A DNA stretch of 64,000 nt, taken from assembly GCA_963714035.1 (NCBI GenBank), contig OY970224.1, positions 930,001 to 994,000 on the forward strand, in the 5' to 3' direction. Position numbers and translations under genes: made by a program. Shown here piece after piece: positions 40,095-48,259 of the stretch (position 1 is its first letter; each line of letters opens with the position of its first letter). Under the pieces are notes generated by a model. It was not told the DNA's origin, made no database searches, and was given only the letters and a program-made list of their open reading frames with translations. The DNA is from DATFVB01 sp963714035. Lineage in GTDB: Bacteria > Acidobacteriota > Thermoanaerobaculia > UBA5066 > DATFVB01.

Positions 40095-41051
40095 TCAGAC
40101 GAAAAGCGATGAAACCGAGGCGCCGTCGTGGATGCGCTGGATCGCCTCCCCGAGGAGGGGGGCGACCGAGAAGGACCGCAACCGGGGGCAGCGGGCGGCC
40201 GCCGGAGCGACCGGAATCGTGTTCGTGACGAGGACCGACTCGAGCACCGAGGCGTTGATCCGCTCGATCGCCGGCCCGGAGAGCACGGGGTGGACGCCGG
40301 CGGCGAAGACCCGGGCGGCTCCGTGGGTCTTGAGGGCTTCGGTGCCCTTGATGAGGGTCCCGGCCGTGTCGATGATGTCGTCGAGGATCATCACCGTGCG
40401 CCCCTCGACGTCGCCGATCACGTTGAGGACTTCCGCCTCGTTCTTCCCCGTTCGCCGCTTGTCGACGATCGCAAGCGCCGATCCGAGGCGCTTGGCGAAC
40501 GCCCGGGCCCGTTCGACGCCGCCCACGTCGGGGGAGACGATCGTCAGGTCCTCGATCTCCATCTTGCGCACCGCGTCCAGGATCACCGGCGCGGCGAAGA
40601 GGTGGTCGACCGGGATGTTGAAGAAGCCCTGGATCTGCGCCGCGTGCAGGTCCATCGTGAGGATCCGGTCGGCGCCGGCGGCCGTCAGGAGGTCCGCGAC
40701 GAGCTTCGAAGTGATCGGCACGCGGGGACGGTCCTTCCGGTCCTGCCGCGCGTACCCGTAGTACGGGATGACGGCGGTGATCCGGGTCGCCGAGGAACGC
40801 TTGAACGCATCGATCAGGACGAGGAGCTCCACCAGGTTGTCGTTGACGGGCGTGCAGGTCGGCTGGATGATGAAGACGTCGGCGCCCCGAACGTTCTCCT
40901 CGATCTGGCAGTTGTTCTCGCCGTCGGAGAAGTTGAAGAGCGTGACCTTCCCGAGCTCGACGCCGAGGTAGGCGCAGATCTCCGCGGCGAGGCCCGGATG
41001 CGCGCGCCCCGAAAAGATCTTGAGGTCGCCGTAACGGAACAGGTGTTCCAC
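40095..41051 (-). CDS. prs: Ribose-phosphate pyrophosphokinase
   Basis: A 318-residue enzyme making PRPP from ribose 5-phosphate and ATP for nucleotide, His and Trp synthesis. Family blocks are KIFSGRAHPGLAAEICAYLGVELGK, NDNLVELLVLIDAFKRSSA, RITAVIPYYGYARQDRK, VSPDVGGVERARAFAKRLG and the PRPP loop VMILDDIIDTAGTLIKG. The GTG at 41051 follows TAGAAT by 8 nt with no ribosome binding site. It heads the prs-rplY-pth run. Confidence 0.97.
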   Translation of the reverse strand: MEHLFRYGDLKIFSGRAHPGLAAEICAYLGVELGKVTLFNFSDGENNCQIEENVRGADVFIIQPTCTPVNDNLVELLVLIDAFKRSSATRITAVIPYYGYARQDRKDRPRVPITSKLVADLLTAAGADRILTMDLHAAQIQGFFNIPVDHLFAAPVILDAVRKMEIEDLTIVSPDVGGVERARAFAKRLGSALAIVDKRRTGKNEAEVLNVIGDVEGRTVMILDDIIDTAGTLIKGTEALKTHGAARVFAAGVHPVLSGPAIERINASVLESVLVTNTIPVAPAAARCPRLRSFSVAPLLGEAIQRIHDGASVSSLFV

Positions 41052-41059
41052 TGGTCCGG

Positions 41060-41065
41060 ATTCTA
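41060..41065 (-). promoter_or_regulatory. -10 element (TAGAAT) of prs
   Basis: TAGAAT on the minus strand ends 8 nt before the GTG start of prs. The spacing suggests a leader of 0-2 nt. Directly upstream begins the 167-bp tandem repeat. Confidence 0.45.
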
Positions 41066-41093
41066 CAAGAAATGCTCTTCGGATCCGCGATTC

Positions 41094-41636
41094 GGGAGGC
41101 CGCGCGTTTCCCGGCGAAGCCTGCCGCGCGGCTGATCGCTGTGGCTCTCCGCGACGGGGCTCCGGTGGGGCGCCGGAGCGGTCGAGGGCGCAGCCCGAGC
41201 CGCGGAGGTCACGGCGCGATTAGTCTCCGCGAAGTAACCGAGCGGAGGAGGATCGCGCCGTGGGAGGCCGCGCGGTTCCAGCGGAGCGCGCCGCGCGGCC
41301 GATCGCTGTGGCTCTCCTCCACGGGGCTCCGGTGGGGCGCCGGAGCGGTCGAGGGCGCAGCCCGAGCCGCGGAGGTCACGGCGCGATTAGTCTCCGCGAA
41401 GTAACCGAGCGGAGGAGGACCGCGCCGTGGGAGGCCGCGCGGTTCCAGCGAAGCGCGCCGCGCGGCCGATCGATGTGGCTCTCCGCGACGGGGCTCCGGT
41501 GGGGCGCCGGAGCGGTCGAGGGCGCAGCCCGAGCCGCGGAGGTCACGGCGCGATTAGTCTCCGCGAAGTAACCGAGCGGAGGAGGATCGCGCCGTGGGAG
41601 GCCGCGCGGTTCCAGCGGAGCGCGCCGCGCGGCCGA
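41094..41636. repeat. Tandem repeat, 167-bp unit, about 3.25 copies
   Basis: Units begin at about 41094, 41261, 41428 and 41595 (the last partial), marked by gggaggccgcgcg. Copies 2 and 3 differ by only a few bases; copy 1 is more diverged and has a small indel. Each unit has inner inverted words (cggcgcgatt...gatcgcgccg; ggccgcgcgg...ccgcgcggcc). Because 167 is not a multiple of three, open frames through it shift with each copy and are not genes. The array separates prs from the epimerase gene. Confidence 0.85.
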
Positions 41637-41640
41637 CGGT

Positions 41641-42633
41641 TCAGGCCAGGATCGGGACCTCGGGATGCGCGGCGGCGCCGCGCACCTGCGCCTCGACCCA
41701 CGGGTACGTCATGGCCAGCCCTTCCTCGAGCGACACCGAAGGCTCCCAGCCGAGGACGCGGCGCAACGTCGAATTGTCGGAATTGCGCCCGCGAACACCC
41801 TGCGGCCCGTTGACGTGCGTCTTCTGAATCGAGACGCCGGCGATCTTCGCGATCATGTCGGCGAGCGCGTTGATCGAGATGAGCCGGTCCTGGCCGAGGT
41901 TGATCGGGTCGGGATGATCGGAGCGCATCAGGCGGTGGATCCCTTCGACGCAGTCGGACACATAGCAGAACGAGCGGGTCTGGTCGCCGTCGCCCCAGAT
42001 GTCGATCTCCGAAGAGCCGGAGAGCTTCGCCTCCGCGATCTTCCGGCAGAGAGCGGCGGGCGCCTTCTCGCGCCCCCCCGTCCAGGTCCCTTCCGGCCCG
42101 AAGATGTTGTGGAAGCGCACGACACGCGTTTCGATCCCGTAGTCGCGGCGGTAGTGGGCGCAGAGCTGTTCCGAAACCAGCTTCTCCCATCCGTAAGCGT
42201 CCTGCGGCATCGCGGGATAGACGTCCTCTTCCTTGAGCGGAACGACGTCCGTCTCCATTTGCCGGTAGTCGGGATAGACGCACGCCGACGACGTGTAGAG
42301 GTATCGACGCACGCCGTGGATCCGGGCTGCCTCGAGCGTCTGGATGTTGATGAGCGCGTTGTTGTGGAGGATCTCGGCATGGTGTGCCGAAATGAAGCCC
42401 ATACCGCCCATGTCCGCGGCGAGCGCGTAGACCTCCTCGACGCCGCGGGTCGCCTGCAGGCAGTCGTCGCGGCGGCGCAGGTCGAGGATCTCGAACTCGT
42501 CCGCCTCGGTCGGGGCGTAGGGACACGTCTTGAGGTCGACTCCCCGAACCCAGTAGCCGTTCCGCTTGAGCTGCCGGACGAGGAAATGGCCGATGAAGCC
42601 CCCCGCCCCCGTGACCAGGACTCGAGTCTGCAC
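41641..42633 (-). CDS. NAD-dependent epimerase/dehydratase, GDP-mannose 3,5-epimerase-like
   Basis: A 330-residue extended short-chain dehydrogenase. The NAD loop is VLVTGAGGFIGHFLVRQL; the active site has YTSSACVYP and the YxxxK pair in DAYGWEKLVSEQ. The wordings ALAADMGGMGFI, NIFGPEGTWTGGREKAPAA and GDGDQTRSFCYVSDCV are close to GDP-mannose 3,5-epimerase, which turns GDP-D-mannose into GDP-L-galactose. A related sugar nucleotide is possible. The GTG at 42633 has a GGGGAGA site. It is flanked on both sides by repeats and probably monocistronic; likely for surface polysaccharide. Confidence 0.87.
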   Translation of the reverse strand: MQTRVLVTGAGGFIGHFLVRQLKRNGYWVRGVDLKTCPYAPTEADEFEILDLRRRDDCLQATRGVEEVYALAADMGGMGFISAHHAEILHNNALINIQTLEAARIHGVRRYLYTSSACVYPDYRQMETDVVPLKEEDVYPAMPQDAYGWEKLVSEQLCAHYRRDYGIETRVVRFHNIFGPEGTWTGGREKAPAALCRKIAEAKLSGSSEIDIWGDGDQTRSFCYVSDCVEGIHRLMRSDHPDPINLGQDRLISINALADMIAKIAGVSIQKTHVNGPQGVRGRNSDNSTLRRVLGWEPSVSLEEGLAMTYPWVEAQVRGAAAHPEVPILA

Positions 42634-43190
42634 GCGTTCTCCCCGCGCGGCCGACGGGCCGGCGCGGCGCGGATTGTATCAGGAGCGTTTGTGCCACAGA
42701 TCGCGAGAGCCCGCGGTTGAACTTGCGTGGAGCGTGAGCAGCGTCGTTCGCGCAGAGTCTCCCCGGGGCCGATTTTCAGGACCGCTCGCGATCCAGGTCC
42801 GGAGAGGTCGCGAACGCGCGCACGGGACATTCCCGGGTCGGGCGCCGGAGCGGTCGAGGTCTTCAGGCCCAGGCGCGAGCCGTGCGGCGATCACATGCTC
42901 CGGAACGCTCGCGATCCGAGCTCGAGCATCGCGAACGCCCCTCCCGGGGCCGGGGGCGCCGGAGTCGTCGAGTCCCTCCGGGACGAGCGACGCAGGTCGG
43001 ATCGCGGAAAGTGTGAGCGCGAAGTGCGCATTCACATGCGCGCGGAGTGCTCTCTCCTGAGCGGAGCGAAGGACCTGGCCACCCGAGCAGATCCTTCGTC
43101 GCTACGCTCCTCAGGATGACAGGTTTCGGAGGTCCGCGATCCGGGAGGCCGCCAGTGGTCGAGCGCCTCAGGCGCGAGCCGTGCGGCCGA
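42634..43190. repeat. Intergenic region with extragenic repeat family A
   Basis: No gene is seen in 557 bp. It holds two modules: 42755-42990 with gggcgccggagcggtcgag, and 43000-43150, which recurs almost unchanged (about 99 % over 151 bp) at 57711-57861. The second module opens with gatcgcgga and closes with the complement tccgcgatc, so it forms a long palindrome, and it contains cttcgtcgctacgctcctcaggatgaca. The final 40 bp carry gtcgagcgcctcaggcgcgag. Confidence 0.75.
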
Positions 43191-44603
43191 CTAGGAGAGC
43201 CCGCCGCGAATCGAGACGATCGGTGAGAGCTCGAAACCGACCGAGGCGGTCAGGCGAAAGACGTTCCGGGCGATTCCCGGAACGTTCGAGTCGAACCGGT
43301 ATTCCGTGCCGTAGGCGCCGAACACGAGCCTGTGCCCCGCGCGGACCTGGAATCCTCCGCCGAAGCTCGTGATCTTGTCGAGGCGGCGGTACCCCGCGCC
43401 GTCGATGACCACCGGAATCGGGTAGCGGTTCTCGTCGTAGTCGACGTACGCGCGAAGGGCGACCCGGGAGGAGACCGAGAAGTTCGCCCCTCCCCCGTTG
43501 ACGGTGGCCATGTAGTACGGGTTCTCGACCGTGACGCTGTACTGCGCGCCGCGGTAGCCGTCGGCGAACAGCTCGACGTTCGAGAGGGGGAGGAACGACA
43601 GGAAGTACGAGCCGGTCCCCGTGCGAAATTCCTCGAACCGGGATCCGTGGATCGGCGTCGCATCGCGGTATCCCGCCGAGAGGTTGGCGAAGAAGCGCGG
43701 CTCGTCGACGAGGACGCCGAGAAGGTACGCGATCGTGCGGTTGTCGCCTCCCTGGACGGAGTCGACGAACTCTGCGCGGGTCTTCTCCGCCGAGGCGGAG
43801 AACGACAGCCGCTCCGCGGAATGCAGCCGGAAACCGACGCGGATCTTCTCCTCTTTCCGGTCGAGGAGCGCCGGATCCTCCAGCGGCTGCGGAGGCTCCG
43901 GAATCGCCTCGAACCGGTATTGCGAGCCCTCCCCCTCCCCGAACACCGATAGCGGGCCGGCGACGTCCACCTCGCCCGCCGCGTGCCCGATCCTCGTCCG
44001 GGAGACGACGTTGCGCAGGGTCTCGGCATTCAAGAGCGATGCCGTTTTGGTGTCGCTCGCGTCGGCGCCCAGCCGCAGATGATTGAAGAGCCCGAGGAGC
44101 TCTCCCCGGTAGTCGCCGCCCCAGGTGCGCCCGTCCGGATGGTGCGCGTACCAGATGTATTCGGGCGCCGCGGTGCCGCGCAGGAAGACCTTCGGCCCGA
44201 ACGGCAGGAGGAGACGCGTTCCCGCGGAGACGTTGGCCGTCACGTCCGAGACCTTGTGATCGGCCGTTCCGAAGATGTTGTTGTTGTACCCGGCGTCGTC
44301 GATCTCGACGAACGGAAAGAGACGCACCGGCCCGAGGTGATAGCGGTCCTGCTCGAGGTCCGCCTGGACCGACTGCGCGATCGGCTCCGTTCGCGAAGCC
44401 GGAACGTGGTCCGACGTCGCCTGCCCGAGGGAGGGCGCCGCGAAGGCCAGGAGCGAGCCGGCGACGGCCGCGGCGATTCCGCCCGCCCGGCGCGTCGCCT
44501 CGGCGGCGGAAGGGGCAAAGGCGTGGTTTTTGACTTCGGCCTCCCGCCGCGCCGGACTGCAACGTCCCTGCCACGCCGCCCGCCGGACGTGCGAACGCTC
44601 CAC
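43191..44603 (-). CDS. Predicted outer-membrane beta-barrel protein
   Basis: A 470-residue protein with an export signal (RRAGGIAAAVAGSLLAFAAPSLGQA, near residues 38-62). From about residue 85 it is a series of amphipathic beta-strands with aromatic ends (LFPFVEIDDAGYNNNIFG, VFLRGTAAPEYIWYAHH, FFANLSAGYRDA, ELFADGYRGAQYSVT, RLVFGAYGTEYRFDSN), ending SVGFELSPIVSIRGGLS. This fits a 16- to 18-strand barrel of unknown specificity. The start is the GTG at 44603, three bases after the stop of a small upstream frame; the true N-terminus could be closer to the signal. Confidence 0.7.
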   Translation of the reverse strand: MERSHVRRAAWQGRCSPARREAEVKNHAFAPSAAEATRRAGGIAAAVAGSLLAFAAPSLGQATSDHVPASRTEPIAQSVQADLEQDRYHLGPVRLFPFVEIDDAGYNNNIFGTADHKVSDVTANVSAGTRLLLPFGPKVFLRGTAAPEYIWYAHHPDGRTWGGDYRGELLGLFNHLRLGADASDTKTASLLNAETLRNVVSRTRIGHAAGEVDVAGPLSVFGEGEGSQYRFEAIPEPPQPLEDPALLDRKEEKIRVGFRLHSAERLSFSASAEKTRAEFVDSVQGGDNRTIAYLLGVLVDEPRFFANLSAGYRDATPIHGSRFEEFRTGTGSYFLSFLPLSNVELFADGYRGAQYSVTVENPYYMATVNGGGANFSVSSRVALRAYVDYDENRYPIPVVIDGAGYRRLDKITSFGGGFQVRAGHRLVFGAYGTEYRFDSNVPGIARNVFRLTASVGFELSPIVSIRGGLS

Positions 44604-44606
44604 CGG

Positions 44607-44846
44607 TCAGGGACTTGCGCTCAGACCTCCGCCGGAGCTCCCCTGCGGCTGGTGCTCCACCTTGATCCAGCCCGCTCGCCGGAGGTCGAAGGCGTCGTAC
44701 GCCTCGATTCTTTCGGAGAGGAACTTCCGCACGAGCGTACGCGTCGTCGTCCCTTCGACGATCGCGTGCGGGTCGGCCCGTACTGCCGGCCCGCCCCGCG
44801 GCCTTTCGCGGACGATCGGCCGCGCGATCCGGGTTACACTGGCCGC
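44607..44846 (-). pseudogene. Open coding-like fragment upstream of the barrel gene, no clear start
   Basis: A minus-strand frame ending at TGA 44607 encodes RADPHAIVEGTTTRTLVRKF followed by LSERIEAYDAFDLRRAGWIK and VEHQPQGSSG. Third positions are mostly G/C over ~60 codons, as in real genes here, but no ATG, GTG or TTG opens it and its upstream end runs under the histidine kinase start. The stop is three bases from the barrel GTG, suggesting past or present co-translation. It could be a decayed gene end or a small gene with a rare start. Confidence 0.35.
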
Positions 44847-44854
44847 GGTCGCCC

Positions 44855-47188
44855 ATGGACCTTTCCGGCTCTTCCCGCCGCCCCCGCACGCGCCGCGTCA
44901 GCGGCTACCTCGTCGCTCTCCTGGCGGTGTCGGTCACGACCCTTCTGCGAGAGAAGCTGCGACCGCTGCTGACGGACCACTCGGTCTTCGCGATGGATTA
45001 CCTCGCGATCGCGTTCGCCGCCTGGTACGGAGGTTTCGGTCCCGGCGTCGCGGCGATCCTGACCGCGGTTCCCTTCGCGATGCTGATCCTGCCTCCGGTC
45101 CGGGGAACCGCCAACGTCCTCGCGCTCGCGCTCTTCGTCGCGATCTCGACCCTCGTCGTCCTCCTGATCGAAAGCGTGCGCCGCGCCCGTCAGCGCGCCG
45201 TCGAAGCGCACGAACGCACCGCCGGCGCCCTGGCCGCGCTGCGCGAGAACCAGGAGAAGTACCGCGGGCTCTTCGAACGCAATCTCGCGGGCGTTTCGCG
45301 GACGAGCCTCGACGGCCGGATCCTCGACGGCAACCGCGCGCTCGCCCGGATCTACGGCTACGACCGCCCGGAGGAGATGCTCGCGGTGCGCGCCGAGACC
45401 CTCCACGAGAACGCCGGGGCGCGCCGCGCCTTCGTCGAACGTCTGCGCGATGCGGGCGGAGCGCTCGTCAACATCGAGGCGGTCGGAAGGCGCCGCGACG
45501 GGAGCCCGGTCTGGACGCTCGAGAGCCATCAGATCGTGGAGGAGGGCGGCCGCACCGTCATCGAGGGATCGATCCTCGACATCTCCGACCGCAAGCAGAT
45601 CGAGCTGGAGCGGGAGTCTCTCGTCGCCGCGCTCGAGCTCGAGCGCCGGCGGCTCGAGGCGGTCATTCGCCAGATGCCGGCGGGTCTCGTGATCGCGGAC
45701 TCGGAAGGGAAGCTGATCCTCGGCAACGAGCAGTTCGAGCGGATCCTCGGGACGAAGTTCTCCGCGAACCGGATGATCGGGGAGAGCGACGGGTATCGCG
45801 CGTTCCACCCGGACGGCCGTCCGTTCTCCCCCGGCGAGTCTCCGCTCGCCGCCGCGCTCGCGACGGGGAAGGACGTGCGGGGGGTGGAGATCGTGATCGA
45901 GAGGGGCGACGGCGCGCGGCGGTCCATCGTCGCCAACGCGAGCCCGCTTCGCGACTCGGGCGGCCGCGTCGTCGCAGCCGTCTCCACGTTCTTCGAGGTC
46001 ACGGAGCAGCGGGAGCTCGCGCGCGAGCTGGCGCGGACCGTCGCCGAGCTCCGGGAGGGAGACCGCCGCAAGGACGAGTTCATCGCGATGCTGGCCCACG
46101 AGCTCCGGAACCCGCTCGTCCCGATCGCCAACGCCGTTCGCGTCCTCCAGCTTCCCGACGTCGGACGGGGGACGCTCCGCGAATCGCTGACGATGATCGA
46201 GAGGCAGCTCGGGCACATGGTACGGCTCGTCGACGACCTCCTCGACGTGTCGCGGATCTCGCGCGGGAAGGTCGAGATCCGGAAGGACCGTTTCGACCTC
46301 ACCTCGATGACCGCGGAAGTCGTCGAGGACTTCCGGGGCGAGATCGGCCGCCACGGGCTGACCCTGGAAACCGGCTTCCCGAAGGAGTCGCTCTGGATCG
46401 ACGGCGACCGCGTGCGGCTCGCCGAGGTCCTGACGAATCTCATCCAGAACGCGATCAAGTTCACCGATGCCGGAGGAACGATCCGGATCGCGCTCGCCCG
46501 GGACGGCGATCGCTCCCGGCTCTCCGTGCGCGACTCCGGCATCGGGATCGACCCGGCCATGCTTCCCCGGATTTTCGAGCCCTTCGCGCAGGCGGACCGG
46601 AGCATCGCCCGCACGCGCGGCGGTCTCGGCCTCGGGCTCGCGCTCGTCCGCGGGCTCGTCGAGGCCCACGGGGGCGAAGCGCGGGCCGCGAGCGAAGGAC
46701 TCGGGCGCGGGACGGAAATCGCCGTCCTCCTGCCGGCGACGGAACGCCGCGAACCGGGGGTCCGGGAGAAGCGGGACGTCCGCCGACCCGCGCCGCCGCG
46801 CCGCGTCGTCGTCGTCGAGGACAACGTCCCCGTCGCGGACGGGATGCGTTTCCTCCTCGAGCATCTCTCGCACGAAGTCCGCGTCGCCCCCGACGGCGCC
46901 GCGGGGCTCGAAGCGATCCGCGCGTTCCGGCCGGACGTCGTGCTGTGCGACATCGGCCTCCCCGGAGAGATGGACGGCTACGCGCTCGCGCGCACGGTCC
47001 GGGCGGACCCCGGGATCTCCGCGACGTGCCTGATCGCGATCACGGGGTACGGACAGTCGGCGGATCGGGAACGCGCGCGTCAGGCCGGATTCGACCTCCA
47101 CCTGACGAAGCCGGTCGAGCCGTCGCGCCTCGAGGAGCTGCTCCGGGGCCTTCCCCGCGCGCCGCGCGGGACGACCCCCCGGGCCTGA
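44855..47188 (+). CDS. Hybrid sensor histidine kinase with two PAS domains and a receiver domain
   Basis: A 777-residue membrane sensor. Residues ~15-115 hold four hydrophobic helices of the KdpD-like DUF4118 type (DYLAIAFAAWYGGFGPGVAAIL). PAS domains lie at ~130-250 (YRGLFERNLAGVSRTSLDGRI) and ~265-385, then HisKA with the phosphorylated His415 in MLAHELRNPLVPI, the ATPase domain (NLIQNAIKFTDAGG, VRDSGIGID, RGGLGLGLALVRG), and a C-terminal receiver with Asp699 in VVLCDIGLPGEMDGY. It would sense a signal, autophosphorylate and pass phosphate to its own receiver. The output partner is not in the window. Confidence 0.95.
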   Translation: MDLSGSSRRPRTRRVSGYLVALLAVSVTTLLREKLRPLLTDHSVFAMDYLAIAFAAWYGGFGPGVAAILTAVPFAMLILPPVRGTANVLALALFVAISTLVVLLIESVRRARQRAVEAHERTAGALAALRENQEKYRGLFERNLAGVSRTSLDGRILDGNRALARIYGYDRPEEMLAVRAETLHENAGARRAFVERLRDAGGALVNIEAVGRRRDGSPVWTLESHQIVEEGGRTVIEGSILDISDRKQIELERESLVAALELERRRLEAVIRQMPAGLVIADSEGKLILGNEQFERILGTKFSANRMIGESDGYRAFHPDGRPFSPGESPLAAALATGKDVRGVEIVIERGDGARRSIVANASPLRDSGGRVVAAVSTFFEVTEQRELARELARTVAELREGDRRKDEFIAMLAHELRNPLVPIANAVRVLQLPDVGRGTLRESLTMIERQLGHMVRLVDDLLDVSRISRGKVEIRKDRFDLTSMTAEVVEDFRGEIGRHGLTLETGFPKESLWIDGDRVRLAEVLTNLIQNAIKFTDAGGTIRIALARDGDRSRLSVRDSGIGIDPAMLPRIFEPFAQADRSIARTRGGLGLGLALVRGLVEAHGGEARAASEGLGRGTEIAVLLPATERREPGVREKRDVRRPAPPRRVVVVEDNVPVADGMRFLLEHLSHEVRVAPDGAAGLEAIRAFRPDVVLCDIGLPGEMDGYALARTVRADPGISATCLIAITGYGQSADRERARQAGFDLHLTKPVEPSRLEELLRGLPRAPRGTTPRA

Positions 47189-47194
47189 AACCCT

Positions 47195-47431
47195 TCAGGC
47201 GCGGACGATGCCGGGCGACCGATCGATTCGGCCCCGCTCGATCGCGTGCACGAATTCGCCGGGCGCCTCGTCGGCGTCGGCGGGGGCCCGGCGCCGCGAA
47301 AACCCGTGGCGAGCGGCCGGAGGATTCCGGGTGGCAACGGGCGAAGGCCGCCGACCGACCCGCGCCGCGGGCGAGCCGACGAAGAGGGCGGCCCCGAGGA
47401 CGGATCCGACGAGGAAAAGACGGGTGACCAT
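47195..47431 (-). CDS. Small exported protein of unknown function
   Basis: A 78-residue frame beginning MVTRLFLVGSVLGAALFVGS, a good signal peptide (cleavage after SPAA), then an Arg/Pro/Ala-rich stretch ending ERGRIDRSPGIVRA. The ATG at 47431 has a strong AGGAGG site 6 nt upstream, which is the main support. No family is recognised. It converges on the histidine kinase gene, ending 6 bp from its stop. Confidence 0.5.
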   Translation of the reverse strand: MVTRLFLVGSVLGAALFVGSPAARVGRRPSPVATRNPPAARHGFSRRRAPADADEAPGEFVHAIERGRIDRSPGIVRA

Positions 47432-47772
47432 GCATACCTCCTGGCGCTTCGCCGCGCCCGGCGGGACTTCCGGAGAGCAAGCGCCCTGCCACGATTCCGG
47501 TCGCCGCCTCGCCCCGCGCATGGAATCGTGTATTGTCATCCCCGGCCGGGAGGCCCCTCCGCCGAGCCCGCAGCCGGCCCTCCTGCCGCGAATCCGCCTG
47601 AACGCACGCAGAAAACGCGCATCGGAATCGCGGCTCCCCGCCCTCCAGGACCCCTTTTCCCCCATTCGGCAGCGCCATATTCGAGAATGCGCCGCCGGGC
47701 GGCATTCCTTCATTAAGACGATCGTTTGATTAAGAACGTCGAGGGTCGCGAAACTCCCGGCACGCGGCCTCG
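47432..47772. other. Intergenic region, no gene seen
   Basis: About 340 bp between the divergent small exported protein gene and the zinc-ribbon gene. GC content falls towards 47700-47740 (cattaagacgatcgtttgattaag). On the minus strand caatac near 47535 could be a -10 box for the exported protein. No ORF with a credible start, and no repeat of the families seen elsewhere. Confidence 0.4.
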
Positions 47773-47778
47773 TACCAT
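47773..47778 (+). promoter_or_regulatory. -10-like element (TACCAT), leaderless start of the zinc-ribbon gene
   Basis: TACCAT ends 6 nt before the ATG at 47785; the intervening ttcccc is no ribosome binding site. Same hexamer and spacing class as at 6401. Confidence 0.45.
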
Positions 47779-47784
47779 TTCCCC

Positions 47785-48069
47785 ATGGAGCGATGCGAGA
47801 GATGCGGACGGAAAGTCGAGCTTCGGTTCGTCTGCCTCGGCCGCCGCCTCTGTTTCGCGTGCGCGGGCGAGGTCGTCCGCCTGACGACCCGTTTCCCGGC
47901 GCTGCACGAGATCGCCTCTTCCGAGCTGGCCGAGGTCGTCGCTCAGGGGCCCGCGGACCCCGATGCCGGACCGCGCTGCGCCCGATGCTCATCTCCGGAC
48001 GCTCCGCTTCGCCGCGACGGCCGGCACCTCTGCCCGTCCTGCGCCCGGGACGTCGTCCTCGCGAGCTGA
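47785..48069 (+). CDS. Small double zinc-ribbon protein
   Basis: A 94-residue protein with two zinc-binding knuckle pairs: CERCGRK...CLGRRLCFACAGE in the first half and CARCSSPDAPLRRDGRHLCPSCARD in the second. Such proteins bind DNA, RNA or partner proteins; the role is unknown. It is the last chromosomal gene before the integrated element, whose boundary is at 48197. Confidence 0.7.
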   Translation: MERCERCGRKVELRFVCLGRRLCFACAGEVVRLTTRFPALHEIASSELAEVVAQGPADPDAGPRCARCSSPDAPLRRDGRHLCPSCARDVVLAS

Positions 48070-48196
48070 AACTCACCGTGCTCGGCCCGGCGCCGGGTCC
48101 GCTGCCGAAACGGCGGTCGCGATTCCGCGCAGCGTCAGGTCCTCCATAGAAATCGAACGCCCGCGATCCGAGCCAGGTGCGCGTCGCGAATGCGAC

Positions 48197-48230
48197 GGTT
48201 TGGTTGGGGAGGAAGGATTCGAACCTTCAA
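48197..48230. repeat. Attachment site, integrase-side copy (attL/attR core)
   Basis: Identical over 34 bp to 57428-57461. It is the T-arm, acceptor 3' strand and CCA end of a tRNA-Gln plus four bases, without the 5' half of the tRNA, so it is a leftover of the host gene end displaced by integration. Confidence 0.9.
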
Positions 48231-48259
48231 ACTGAAGGCTCTAAACCATTGAAAACAGT

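Noticed and set aside
41094..41636. CRISPR array
   Set aside because: Units are 167 bp, contiguous and without unique spacers; no cas genes are in the window.
41072..41813. Arg/Ser-rich ORFs across the tandem repeat
   Set aside because: They are the same 167-bp unit read in shifting frames, without ribosome binding sites.
42634..43190. Small RNA gene in the family A region
   Set aside because: The segment can fold well, but its repetition at 57.7 kb and lack of a promoter favour an extragenic repeat; transcription cannot be judged from sequence.
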